DNA of 24,686 nucleotides from Phascolarctobacterium sp. (GTDB taxonomy: Bacteria > Bacillota > Negativicutes > Acidaminococcales > Acidaminococcaceae), in contig SFCN01000033.1 of the NCBI GenBank assembly GCA_004558595.1, positions 1 through 24,686 on the forward strand. Reading direction: 5' to 3'. A program made the translations under genes and the position numbers. The notes beneath the pieces were generated by a model. The model did no database searches, had not been told where the DNA came from, and saw only the letters and a program-made list of their open reading frames with translations. Positions 1 through 6,752 of the stretch are shown in pieces. The number at the start of each line of letters is the position of its first letter. Position 1 is the first letter of the stretch.

Positions 1-1
1 A

Positions 2-1186
2 TTAACTGCTAACACTGGCTCCGTAACAATCAGCGGCAGCAGTGGCGTAGATAACAGTGCAAATATCACTGCAAATGATAGTGTTACCATGTCCTCTGGA
101 GCTGGTTCTGTAACTAATTCTAGTGATGTAAAAGCTGGTACTGGCTCCGTAGAAATTAGTGGCAACGGCGGCGTTACTAATACTGCCGATATCACTGCTA
201 ACCAAAATGTAAATCTCTCTGCCAATACCGGTGCGATTAGCAACGCTGGTAGCGTAACCGCAGAAACTGGTAATATTGGCTTGAATAGCAATAACGGTAT
301 TACTAGCACTGCTGAAGGGTCTTCCTTAAACGTTAACTCCTTGAATGGCTCCATTAGCGCAGCTACCACCTATGGCGAGGTAAATATTAGCAAAATTATC
401 GCAGGCGGTAACGCAACAGCTAGCAGCCAAAATGGCAGCGTAAGCATCGGCACTGTAGCTGGTAACGATGTAGTGCTCACCGGCGGTAGCAATGTCATCA
501 TCGGCAGTGTAACCGGCAGTGATGTGGCAATCACAGGTGGCAGCAACTCTGATGTTAATGTAGACAATATTACTGTGGATAATTCTCTGAAGCTGCAAGG
601 TGATAATATTACTGCTACTAATGTAAATCGTAGCGAGAATGCTAGCGGTGCTCTGAATGTGGATGTAAGCGGTGCAGGCGACACTAGTAGCACTGCCCAG
701 GGCGATGTAAACTTGAAGATCGACGGTGACGTAGTTTTCAATAACTTCAACGTGACTGACGCGAAGATTGAAACCACTGGCAATATGAAGGCAGATAGTC
801 TTCATGTTGAGGGTAAAGCTCAGATTACTAGCAGTAATACTACTGTGAATGTCTATGGTAAAGATGTTACTCCTGATCCAAATGATCGTAACGCTATTCA
901 AGACAAGGGCGGCGGAGTGTCTCTCACGATTGATAGCAATGGCGTTAAATCTGATGATTTAGTAGTGGATTACCCGGTTCAGCTGAGTGGCAAGCTTGTG
1001 GATTATGATCCTTACGATACCTATCTGGAGCATTATGGCGATGTGGCAGACCTCTTCGGTCGTTCCGACCTCATCCAGGCTTCTGAGCGTCCTACTGGCG
1101 AGACAGCTACCAGAGAAGAGGACAATAAGGTTGTTCTCAAACAGGATGCTGACGGCCTGCGCCTTGAAGAACAGAAACAAGAATAA
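2..1186 (+). CDS. Filamentous haemagglutinin/TpsA-like adhesin, C-terminal part (5' truncated by window)
   Basis: The open frame enters the window at base 2 with no start, so only the last 394 residues are visible. Residues are dominated by Gly, Ser, Asn, Thr and Val. The first part consists of five tandem 21-residue repeats (nt 5-319), each of the form T-A-x-x-G-x-V followed by a G-x-V/I-x-N turn, as expected for coils of a right-handed beta-helix. Later repeats are shorter and less regular (TGGSN motifs near nt 480-550). The last ~100 residues are more polar and acidic (Asp, Glu, Tyr, Lys) and have no membrane barrel, no LPXTG and no obvious C-terminal anchor, which fits a two-partner-secretion exoprotein rather than a classical autotransporter. 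The partner TpsB pore and the N-terminal TPS domain would lie outside the window. Exact role (adhesion, aggregation, contact inhibition) cannot be told from this part. Confidence 0.8.
   Translation, partial: LTANTGSVTISGSSGVDNSANITANDSVTMSSGAGSVTNSSDVKAGTGSVEISGNGGVTNTADITANQNVNLSANTGAISNAGSVTAETGNIGLNSNNGITSTAEGSSLNVNSLNGSISAATTYGEVNISKIIAGGNATASSQNGSVSIGTVAGNDVVLTGGSNVIIGSVTGSDVAITGGSNSDVNVDNITVDNSLKLQGDNITATNVNRSENASGALNVDVSGAGDTSSTAQGDVNLKIDGDVVFNNFNVTDAKIETTGNMKADSLHVEGKAQITSSNTTVNVYGKDVTPDPNDRNAIQDKGGGVSLTIDSNGVKSDDLVVDYPVQLSGKLVDYDPYDTYLEHYGDVADLFGRSDLIQASERPTGETATREEDNKVVLKQDADGLRLEEQKQE
5..319 (+). repeat. Five tandem 63-bp coding repeats
   Basis: Five consecutive 63-bp units (5-67, 68-130, 131-193, 194-256, 257-319) encode 21-residue repeats starting TAN/KAG/TAE and ending with a short hydrophobic position. 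They are diverged in sequence but identical in length. The array probably continues upstream of the window. Confidence 0.75.
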
Positions 1187-1209
1187 AACAAACAAAACAA
1201 TCAAAACAA

Positions 1210-1240
1210 CGGCTCCCCTATCGGGGAGCCGCTGTCTTTT
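1210..1240 (+). terminator. Rho-independent terminator of the adhesin gene
   Basis: Perfect 9-bp stem CGGCTCCCC/GGGGAGCCG (1210-1218 with 1223-1231), loop TATC, followed by CTGTCTTTT. It lies 24 nt after the adhesin stop codon. Confidence 0.85.
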
Positions 1241-1283
1241 GCTGACTCCACCTAAGGACTTTCTGTGAACTCGTCATTATCAG

Positions 1284-1315
1284 TTGATTTTCTGCAAATA
1301 ATCTGATAATATAAT
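1284..1315 (+). promoter_or_regulatory. Probable promoter of the Cys-rich small membrane protein
   Basis: TTGATT at 1284-1289 and two overlapping -10 candidates, GATAAT (1305-1310) and TATAAT (1310-1315). The spacers are 15 or 20 nt, so neither pair is ideal. The AT-rich block sits 30-60 nt before the start codon at 1346. Confidence 0.4.
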
Positions 1316-1345
1316 ATTGTTGTTTTTATGAAGCGAGGCGAGCAT

Positions 1346-1498
1346 ATGGCTGATTATATTTTGGGTGCCCTGCTAGTGCTGCTCTTTATCTTGGCGGCCC
1401 GCAGTTATTTTGGCAAAAAATTCGGCGGTGGGTGCTCCTGCGGCTGTCAAGGCTGCCCCCGCTCCCAAGCATGTGGTCATGCTAAAAATAAAGATTGA
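1346..1498 (+). CDS. FeoB-associated Cys-rich membrane protein
   Basis: A 50-residue protein with one N-terminal membrane segment (about residues 4-18, ILGALLVLLFILAA), a basic patch and a cytoplasmic tail with cysteines at 30, 32, 34, 37 and 43 in a CSCGCQGC context, then a His. This is the architecture of the small FeoB-associated Cys-rich membrane proteins usually found beside feoB, the ferrous-iron transporter, where they are thought to help handle Fe(II). Here no feo gene is in view: the adhesin precedes it and alr follows, so it is an orphan. GAGG at 1335-1338 is 7 nt before the ATG. Family assignment rests on the membrane-segment-plus-CxC layout; the function is inferred from relatives. 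Confidence 0.75.
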   Translation: MADYILGALLVLLFILAARSYFGKKFGGGCSCGCQGCPRSQACGHAKNKD

Positions 1499-1523
1499 CA
1501 AAAATTGCTAAAAGCTTTATTCT
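1495..1523 (+). promoter_or_regulatory. Promoter inside the end of the small Cys-rich gene, reading toward alr
   Basis: A perfect TTGACA (1495-1500), 17-nt spacer, then TATTCT (1518-1523). A consensus TATAAT follows directly at 1524-1529 but lacks a well-spaced -35. The -35 overlaps the last two codons of the upstream gene. Confidence 0.6.
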
Positions 1524-1529
1524 TATAAT

Positions 1530-1609
1530 ACAGTTTGTAAACAGGCTCAAGCCTAAACTGTGTGTAAAATATTGCCGCAGCAAGAGTGCTTTGCTTGCGG
1601 TATTTTTTA
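1530..1609 (+). ncRNA. Candidate short leader RNA/attenuator or sRNA upstream of alr
   Basis: A transcript from the TTGACA/TATTCT promoter would start near 1530. It would fold into a hairpin at 1531-1560 (CAGTTT/AAACTG outer stem, AGGC/GCCT inner stem with TCAA loop, six unpaired bases on the 5' side) and reach a terminator-like hairpin plus T-run at 1575-1609. The unit is about 80 nt and has no convincing ORF. It could be a free small RNA or an attenuating leader for alr, which begins 31 nt after the T-run and has no other clear promoter. Confidence 0.4.
1575..1609 (+). terminator. Terminator-like hairpin before alr
   Basis: CCGCA-GCAA pairs with TTGC-(T bulge)-TGCGG (1575-1583 with 1591-1600), followed by TATTTTTTAT. 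The stem has nine pairs and one bulged T. Confidence 0.65.
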
Positions 1610-1639
1610 TGATTAGCGTAAAGCAGGGAGGTCTAGTAG

Positions 1640-2758
1640 GTGCATATTCAACGTGGCGCGTGGGCCGAAATCAATCTGGATGCGGTGGCTCATAACGTGC
1701 AAATGGCTAAGGCCAATTTGCTGCCGACGACGAAGCTGTGTGCCGTCGTTAAGGCTGATGCTTATGGTCATGGCGCTGTGCGCGTTGCCCAGGAGGCAGC
1801 ACGGAACGGGGCTGATTTTTTTGCCGTGGCCCTGCTACAGGAGGCAGTGCGTCTGCGCGATGCAGGCATTGACCAGCCCATTTTAGTATTGGGCTCCCTG
1901 CTGCCCGAGGTAGCCGATATTTGCGTGCGCTATGATATTAGCCATGCAGTTTTTGATGAAGAAAGATTATACGCCTTGAATGAAGCGGCCCTACGCCAGC
2001 ACACCAAGGCTAAGATCCATATTAAGGTGGACACGGGCATGCATCGCATCGGTGTCCATGTGCGGGATGCTGGCAAATTCGCCAAGCTGGCTGCGTCCCT
2101 GCCGGGTATCTACATCGAGGGTGTGTTCTCCCATTTCGCCACGGCAGATGCGGATGACAAGCAGTACGCCGCCTATCAATTTGCGCGCTTTCAGGAGGCG
2201 CTGCGCCTGATTGAAGCCGAGGGCGTGCGCATTCCCATCAGGCATATCGCCAATAGCGCGGCTCTGACGGAGCTGGAGGAATACCAGCTGGACATGGTGC
2301 GCCAGGGTATTACCCTCTATGGTCTACACCCGGCCCATATGATAGATTGCTATAAAAATTTCGAGCCGGTCATGACGGTGAAAACCCAGGTTTCCTTTGT
2401 GAAAACCTTGCCTGCCGGCGACAGCATCGGCTATGGTCGTAGCTTTACCACGGCTAGGCCCAGCGTGATCGCTACAGTGCCCATTGGCTATGCGGACGGC
2501 GTCAGCCGCCTGCTGTCCAACAAGGGCTATATGATTATAAATGGTGAGCAGGCGCCCATTGTGGGCAGAGTCTGCATGGACCAATGTATGCTGGATGTGA
2601 CGGATATTCCCGATGTACATGTGGGAACGGAGGTCATAGTTTTTGGTGGCCACGAGCTTCCCATGGAGCTGGTGGCGGAGTGGGCTAACACGATTTGCTA
2701 TGAAATCGTGTGCAATGTAAGTCCCAGGGTACCTCGTGAATACGTGCGAGGCAATTAA
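1640..2758 (+). CDS. alr: Alanine racemase
   Basis: PLP-dependent fold-type III alanine racemase, 372 residues, the usual length. It interconverts L- and D-alanine and so supplies D-Ala for peptidoglycan cross-bridges in the cytoplasm. The PLP lysine is K38 in AVVKADAYGHGA, and the second catalytic residue, Tyr265, is in SIGYGR; the VCMDQCMLDVT region of the C-terminal beta-domain is also present. The start is a GTG with GGGAGG (1626-1631) 8 nt upstream; no ATG fits better. The gene stands alone, preceded by a promoter-hairpin-terminator leader and followed by a convergent terminator shared with the thi operon. Confidence 0.96.
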   Translation: MHIQRGAWAEINLDAVAHNVQMAKANLLPTTKLCAVVKADAYGHGAVRVAQEAARNGADFFAVALLQEAVRLRDAGIDQPILVLGSLLPEVADICVRYDISHAVFDEERLYALNEAALRQHTKAKIHIKVDTGMHRIGVHVRDAGKFAKLAASLPGIYIEGVFSHFATADADDKQYAAYQFARFQEALRLIEAEGVRIPIRHIANSAALTELEEYQLDMVRQGITLYGLHPAHMIDCYKNFEPVMTVKTQVSFVKTLPAGDSIGYGRSFTTARPSVIATVPIGYADGVSRLLSNKGYMIINGEQAPIVGRVCMDQCMLDVTDIPDVHVGTEVIVFGGHELPMELVAEWANTICYEIVCNVSPRVPREYVRGN

Positions 2759-2830
2759 TAATTACGCTTTCCCTTATTTTATGGCTGCTGGAGGCTACGG
2801 CTGAAGGCAGTCCTTTTTTCTGATCAAGAA

Positions 2831-2872
2831 AAAGACGTTGCCGCGCTAGCTAGGCTAACAGGCAACGTCTTT
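2831..2872. terminator. Bidirectional terminator between alr and the thi operon
   Basis: A 12-bp perfect stem, AAAGACGTTGCC (2831-2842) with GGCAACGTCTTT (2861-2872), and an 18-nt loop containing GCTAGC. T-rich sequence flanks it on the plus side and A-rich sequence on the other, so it can stop both convergent units. Confidence 0.85.
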
Positions 2873-2883
2873 TATTGTTTAGC

Positions 2884-3606
2884 TTAGATTTTCATGTAGG
2901 CGGACATGATGCAGGCTCCTTGGGCGCCGCTTCGGGCCAGCTCCTGCCACTGCCTTGGGTCGAAGCCGATGCCGCCAATGGCGTAAATGGGCAGCGTTTT
3001 TTGGCAAATTATGCTGTCCTGAGCGTGAGCTGTTTCCTTGGCTTGCGATTGCCTTGGCGTAGTATGTTTTACGGCGAACTCATGCACTTGATGCAAAAAG
3101 CTCAAGCCCCGGGGCGGCGCACCGGCCTTGCAATGCGTGGCATAAATATGCCCCGCTACGAGGGCCTGAGCGCCCTCTAGAAGGGCTTTACGCGCCTCCG
3201 CTACACTGTGTACGGAGCTGCTGATTAAAAGGCTTCTACGGGCCTCTAGGGGCATCTGAGAGAGCTTGGGCAGGGGTAGATGCGCACGCTTAAGGCCCAG
3301 CTCCAGAGCGATTTGCCAATGGGTATGGATAATGAGCTCCATGCCATATTTTTGGCAAAGGGGTAACACTTCCCGGGCCAATTTGGCGTAGTCCTCCGCT
3401 GGTAAATCCTTGGCCCGTAATAAGAGCTGCTGGGGCTTATAAGGGCACTTAGCTATGCGGTCGACCTGCTCAACGAGGCCGCGGGGACAGCTGGCGGAGT
3501 CGGTCACCGCGATGAGCCGAAATCCCTCTGGCTCTATTGCCTGTACGGGGTTGCTCTGCTCATAAAAGCTTTGCAAACAGCTACTATTTTTCCCTTCCTC
3601 AAACAT
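2884..3606 (-). CDS. tenI: Thiazole tautomerase TenI-like (ThiE/TenI family)
   Basis: TIM-barrel protein of the ThiE/TenI family, last gene of the thiS-F-G-H cluster. Family landmarks are RLIAVTD at the N-terminus, SSSVHSVAEA mid-protein and AIGGI near the C-terminus. Where true thiamin-phosphate synthases carry GPIFxTxTK, this protein has GHIYATHCK, which matches the His-bearing motif of B. subtilis TenI, the thiazole tautomerase acting on the ThiG product. The ThiE-type NDR motif is also absent (HTHWQIA instead). I therefore favour TenI over ThiE. The segment before the GGI motif (KHTTPRQSQAKETAHAQ) is a polar insertion. Two in-frame ATGs exist: 3612 and 3606. I chose 3606 because GGAG lies 7 nt before it and only 1 nt before 3612. 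The start overlaps the end of thiH, which suggests translational coupling. Confidence 0.82.
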   Translation of the reverse strand: MFEEGKNSSCLQSFYEQSNPVQAIEPEGFRLIAVTDSASCPRGLVEQVDRIAKCPYKPQQLLLRAKDLPAEDYAKLAREVLPLCQKYGMELIIHTHWQIALELGLKRAHLPLPKLSQMPLEARRSLLISSSVHSVAEARKALLEGAQALVAGHIYATHCKAGAPPRGLSFLHQVHEFAVKHTTPRQSQAKETAHAQDSIICQKTLPIYAIGGIGFDPRQWQELARSGAQGACIMSAYMKI

Positions 3607-4807
3607 AGACATACTCCGCCATCACAGGCTGCAAATTAAGGCGCTCCATGGCATCGTAAATCTCCTTTAAGGAGCGATTATCATCGATCTCGAACTGCTC
3701 GTCCCCCAGCTCCTCCTTCTGGCTGTGGCCACCGATGCCCGTATTCACGCCGGCAGAGATTTTATTAGCGCAGATGAGCATCAAATTATCGCGCACCCGT
3801 GCGCACTCGCGGCTGGAAACGGTGATGGAGGCGAAGGGCAGGAATAAGCGATAGGCACACACTACCTGCAGCAGCTGGCGCTCGTGCACATCCAAGGGCT
3901 TGATTTTATCGTTGTTAATAATGGGGCGTAGCCGTGGGCAGGAAAAAGCGAATTCCCCATGGGGATATTTTTTCTGAAGCAAATAAGCGTGCAGGCCCGT
4001 GGCGAAGGCATCCTTGCGGAAATCGTCCAGGCCTAGGAGAGCGGCGAAGCCCACGCCACGCATACCGCCGCGGAGAGCTCGCTCCTGGGCGTAAAAGCGG
4101 TAGGGAAAAACCCGCTTGGCCCCGGCCAAATGGAGCTGGGCATATTTATGGCTGTTATAGGTCTCCTGAAAAACAGTGACATAATCCACGCCACATTCAT
4201 GCAAATAGGCGTATTCATCGCTGTTCACAGGATAAATCTCCACGCCCACCACCTTAAAGTACTGGCGAGCCAGCTTACAAGCTTCCCCAATATAGCGTAC
4301 ATCGCTCATTTTGCGGCTTTCGCCGGTCAAAATGAGGATTTCCTGCATACCGGTTTTGGCGATGGCCTCCATTTCGGTTATCAGCTGCTCCCTGTTAAGA
4401 CGTGCTCTGTGAATATGATTATGGCTATTAAAGCCGCAGTAAACACAGTAATTCTCGCAATAGTTGGCGATATAAAGGGGCGTAAAGAAGGTCACGTTAT
4501 TGCCGAAATAGCGTTGGCGCTCCTCTCGGGCCTTTTGGGCTATTTTTTCCAGCAGGGGCAGCGCCGCAGGGGAAAGCAAGGCCGCGAAATCCTCCGGGGA
4601 TCTTTGCTCCTTCGCCAAAGCTCGCCGCACATCGGCCTCGGTATAGCGGTTATAATCATAGCTGTCGCGAGCTGCGATGACCTCGTCCAACAGCGTGGAG
4701 TCGAGCACCTCCATGCCCTCTTGATAAGCCATGTGGTCGGTCAAATGCTTGTGGCTGAAGCTGGCAGCTTCAGCGTCATAAATGCTCTCGTTGAAAAAAG
4801 CGTCCAT
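3599..4807 (-). CDS. thiH: 2-iminoacetate synthase ThiH
   Basis: Radical-SAM tyrosine lyase, 402 residues. It cleaves tyrosine to dehydroglycine (2-iminoacetate) and p-cresol, giving the C2-N unit of the thiamin thiazole under anaerobic conditions; this replaces the ThiO oxidase of aerobes. The [4Fe-4S]/SAM motif is C117-x3-C121-x2-C124 (CENYCVYC) on the first barrel strand, after a helical N-terminal extension. The C-terminal half holds the conserved ASITVSSRE and MLICANKISAGVNTGIGG segments. AGGAGG lies 6 nt upstream of the ATG and overlaps the thiG stop region, so thiG and thiH are tightly coupled. Confidence 0.95.
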   Translation of the reverse strand: MDAFFNESIYDAEAASFSHKHLTDHMAYQEGMEVLDSTLLDEVIAARDSYDYNRYTEADVRRALAKEQRSPEDFAALLSPAALPLLEKIAQKAREERQRYFGNNVTFFTPLYIANYCENYCVYCGFNSHNHIHRARLNREQLITEMEAIAKTGMQEILILTGESRKMSDVRYIGEACKLARQYFKVVGVEIYPVNSDEYAYLHECGVDYVTVFQETYNSHKYAQLHLAGAKRVFPYRFYAQERALRGGMRGVGFAALLGLDDFRKDAFATGLHAYLLQKKYPHGEFAFSCPRLRPIINNDKIKPLDVHERQLLQVVCAYRLFLPFASITVSSRECARVRDNLMLICANKISAGVNTGIGGHSQKEELGDEQFEIDDNRSLKEIYDAMERLNLQPVMAEYVYV

Positions 4808-4817
4808 GCCGCACCTC

Positions 4818-5603
4818 CTAATCTCTTAAAAAGCCCGTCAAGGGGGAGGAGGCGCTGGCGCGGTCGCGCACAGCGCCCAGCCCTGCCAAATAAGCCTTGC
4901 GGCCTGCCTCGATAGCCAATTTAAAGGCCCCCGCCATCAGCGGCAAATCGCCGCTGGTGGCGATGGCGGTATTGGCCATAATGGCGGCGGCACCCATTTC
5001 CATGGCGGCGCAGGCCTGAGAAGGGCTACCAATGCCAGCGTCCACGATAATGGGCAGGTCGATCTCAGAGATTAAAATTTTGATGAACTCCCCCGTGCAC
5101 AGGCCCTTGTTGCTGCCGATGGGCGCCGCCAGAGGCATGATGCAGGCGGCGCCTGCATCCCGCAAATCCCGTGCTACTTGCAAATCGGGGTACATATAGG
5201 GCATTACCACGAAGCCCTCCTTGGCCAGTGTTTCCGTGGCCTTAATGGTCTCATAATTGTCGGGCAGCAGGTACTTGCTGTCCTTAATGACCTCGATTTT
5301 CACGAAATCAGTTTGGCACAGCTCCCTTGCCAGCCGTGCGATACGCACGGCCTCTTCCGCGTTACGGGCTCCGGAGGTATTGGGCAGGAGCGTCACATGT
5401 CTGGGCACATAGTCTAGGATATTGGCCAGCGCTCCGCCGTTGGCCCGGCGCAGGGCCAGAGTCAAAATTTCGGCTCCGGCCTCCTCCACAGCCGCCTTAA
5501 TCAGCTCCAGCGAATACTTGCCGGAGCCTAAAATAAAGCGGGAAGAGAATTCATGTCCGTTTAAGATTAATTTGTCATTATTTAGTAAAGCTTTATTATC
5601 CAT
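4818..5603 (-). CDS. thiG: Thiazole synthase ThiG
   Basis: Class-I aldolase-like TIM barrel, 261 residues. It condenses 1-deoxyxylulose-5-phosphate, dehydroglycine from ThiH and sulfur from ThiS thiocarboxylate into the thiazole phosphate. The Schiff-base lysine is K102 in FVKIEVIKD. Phosphate-binding loops are APIGSNKG and [10 protein letters not shown], followed by [11 protein letters not shown] start at ATG 5603: an open frame extends 14 codons further upstream, but that extension lies wholly within thiF and matches no ThiG N-terminus. The gap to the thiF stop is one base. The nearest SD-like GGAGGG is about 14 nt upstream, rather far, so expression probably depends on coupling to thiF. 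Confidence 0.95.
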   Translation of the reverse strand: MDNKALLNNDKLILNGHEFSSRFILGSGKYSLELIKAAVEEAGAEILTLALRRANGGALANILDYVPRHVTLLPNTSGARNAEEAVRIARLARELCQTDFVKIEVIKDSKYLLPDNYETIKATETLAKEGFVVMPYMYPDLQVARDLRDAGAACIMPLAAPIGSNKGLCTGEFIKILISEIDLPIIVDAGIGSPSQACAAMEMGAAAIMANTAIATSGDLPLMAGAFKLAIEAGRKAYLAGLGAVRDRASASSPLTGFLRD

Positions 5604-5604
5604 A

Positions 5605-6246
5605 TTATCTATTTTCTCCCTCCAAACGTAGTATAAGACGAGCAATGGTCAGGGCCTCCTGCGCTGCGCAAAGGCCCACTCGGGCTCCGCACAGGGGCAG
5701 CTCGTGAAAATCGCTGTACCCGTCCCCACATAGATAAAAACGCGGCGTAATTTGGCGTACAGTCATGCTAGAGCTGTCCTCTAGGCCAGCTAGGCCGGAG
5801 GCGGCTACCAGATATTTGTCCGGAAATTTTTCTAAAACACCGTTGACCAGCATGGCCTTGGCTTCGGCCTTGTCTAAGGCCTCGCAAATAATGTGGGCCG
5901 GGGCTAAAAGCTCCTCCAGATTGGCCTCGGTAAGCCGGGCAACCTTGCTTTGGTAATCCCCGTAGGGATTGACCTGCTGGAGCTTGGCCAAGAGGGCCTC
6001 CGCCTTGTACTTGCCCACATCCTCTAAGAAGTAGTACTGGCGGTTTAAATTGCTTAGCTCCACCTTGTCGAAATCGTAAAGCAGCAGGTGGCCCACGCCT
6101 AAGCGAGCCAGCCACATGGCTACATTACTGCCGAGACCACCTAGGCCCACAACAGCTACCTTGGCTTCTTGGAGCAGCTGGCTCTGCTCCGGGGTCAGGC
6201 CCTTATGCAGGGCCTGCTGGGTATTTTCTTCGCTATAAGCATACAC
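5605..6246 (-). CDS. thiF: Sulfur carrier protein ThiS adenylyltransferase ThiF (short form)
   Basis: E1-like adenylating enzyme that activates the ThiS C-terminal Gly-Gly with ATP before sulfur transfer. It is about 213 residues, the short form typical of anaerobe thiSFGH operons, shorter than E. coli ThiF. The nucleotide loop GLGGLGSN is at 34-41 and [13 protein letters not shown] at 58-70. The CxxC pairs that bind zinc in longer ThiF/MoeB proteins are missing; only isolated Cys remain. The frame could start at GTG 6255, but AGGAGG (6255-6260) would overlap that codon. GTG 6246 has the same AGGAGG 8 nt upstream and begins one base after the thiS stop, so I prefer it. Confidence 0.9.
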   Translation of the reverse strand: MYAYSEENTQQALHKGLTPEQSQLLQEAKVAVVGLGGLGSNVAMWLARLGVGHLLLYDFDKVELSNLNRQYYFLEDVGKYKAEALLAKLQQVNPYGDYQSKVARLTEANLEELLAPAHIICEALDKAEAKAMLVNGVLEKFPDKYLVAASGLAGLEDSSSMTVRQITPRFYLCGDGYSDFHELPLCGARVGLCAAQEALTIARLILRLEGENR

Positions 6247-6247
6247 C

Positions 6248-6442
6248 TCAGCCACCTCCTACGAAGCTGACGATTTCCAACTTGTCCTCGGCAGTGAGCA
6301 TGGTCGAGCCATACTCCGAGCACTTCACGATGGCGCCGTTAAGCTCTACCGCTACCAGATTACTGCGATAGCCCTGCTCCTGAAGGAGCTCCTGTAGGCT
6401 CATGACCTTGGTCAAAGCGTATTCTTGACCATTAATTTGCAT
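6248..6442 (-). CDS. thiS: Sulfur carrier protein ThiS
   Basis: A 64-residue ubiquitin-like beta-grasp protein ending in Gly-Gly-Gly; the terminal Gly-Gly carries the thiocarboxylate that donates sulfur to ThiG. Conserved features include SLQELL, VAVELNGAIV and the LTAEDKLEIVSFVGGG tail (16 residues). It is the first gene of the operon. GGGGAGG sits 8 nt upstream of the ATG. The leader upstream carries a terminator with an embedded hairpin, so the operon is probably controlled at transcription termination. Confidence 0.95.
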   Translation of the reverse strand: MQINGQEYALTKVMSLQELLQEQGYRSNLVAVELNGAIVKCSEYGSTMLTAEDKLEIVSFVGGG

Positions 6443-6473
6443 GGATTATACCTCCCCTCGACTAAATACAGGA

Positions 6474-6540
6474 GCAAACAAAAAAGCTCATGAAGCAGCT
6501 ACACCCGTGGTGGTGTACCCCTTCATGAGCTCAAATGGCG
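6474..6540 (-). ncRNA. Probable HMP-PP riboswitch (thiS motif), terminator-embedded aptamer
   Basis: Reading on the minus strand, the leader before thiS holds one hairpin. The outer stem is AGCTCATGAAG/CTTCATGAGCT (6521-6531 with 6485-6495). Inside it, after a short internal loop (GGG on one side, CTGC-like bases on the other), lies a 6-bp stem GGTGTA/TACACC (6500-6505 with 6512-6517) with a 6-nt loop. A run of six T follows. The whole leader is only about 90 nt, too short for a TPP (thi-box) aptamer plus expression platform, and the conserved CTGAGA-type TPP element is not seen. A small aptamer built into an intrinsic terminator directly upstream of thiS is the described architecture of the thiS motif/HMP-PP riboswitch class. 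I matched it by position and architecture, not by consensus alignment. Confidence 0.6.
6480..6531 (-). terminator. Leader terminator before thiS
   Basis: Eleven-bp outer stem (6485-6495 with 6521-6531) followed on the minus strand by six T residues (6480-6485). It lies between the operon promoter and the thiS start, so it must be bypassed for expression. Confidence 0.8.
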
Positions 6541-6573
6541 CTCACTCTCAAAAGTCTATGTGATTATGCTTTA

Positions 6574-6602
6574 AGTATAGGTGGATTTGCGGCACTTGTC
6601 AA
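6574..6602 (-). promoter_or_regulatory. Promoter of the thiSFGH-tenI operon
   Basis: Minus strand TTGACA (6597-6602), 17-nt spacer, TATACT (6574-6579). Start of transcription is expected near 6567, giving a leader of about 125 nt to thiS. Confidence 0.8.
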
Positions 6603-6664
6603 GAAAAAGCGTGTTGCGGCGAGTAAAAGAGATGGATTGGAAAAGTGTTTTCTGTTGCTAATTG

Positions 6665-6694
6665 TTGCATGAACTGCTGTGATAATGGTATAAT
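6665..6694 (+). promoter_or_regulatory. Promoter of the diguanylate cyclase gene
   Basis: TTGCAT (6665-6670), 18-nt spacer and TATAAT (6689-6694) with an upstream TG (extended -10). It diverges from the thi promoter. Confidence 0.65.
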
Positions 6695-6752
6695 AAAATA
6701 AATCAGGTAGATGCTTTTTAATGCAGGATAAAAGAAAGGTCGGAATTTAAGC

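Noticed and set aside
326..901. Minus-strand frames across the adhesin
   Set aside because: They arise from the repetitive, low-complexity coding strand and show no independent gene signals.
4130..4915. 261-residue plus-strand frame opposite thiH and thiG
   Set aside because: It is antisense to two well-supported enzymes, has no ribosome site and no family character.
5604..5645. Longer thiG start at 5645
   Set aside because: The 14 extra codons lie wholly inside thiF and match no ThiG N-terminus; ATG 5603 gives the family length.
6443..6600. TPP (thi-box) riboswitch upstream of thiS
   Set aside because: The leader is only about 90 nt to the end of the terminator and lacks the CTGAGA-type and long 3' conserved TPP elements; the terminator-embedded hairpin fits the thiS motif better.
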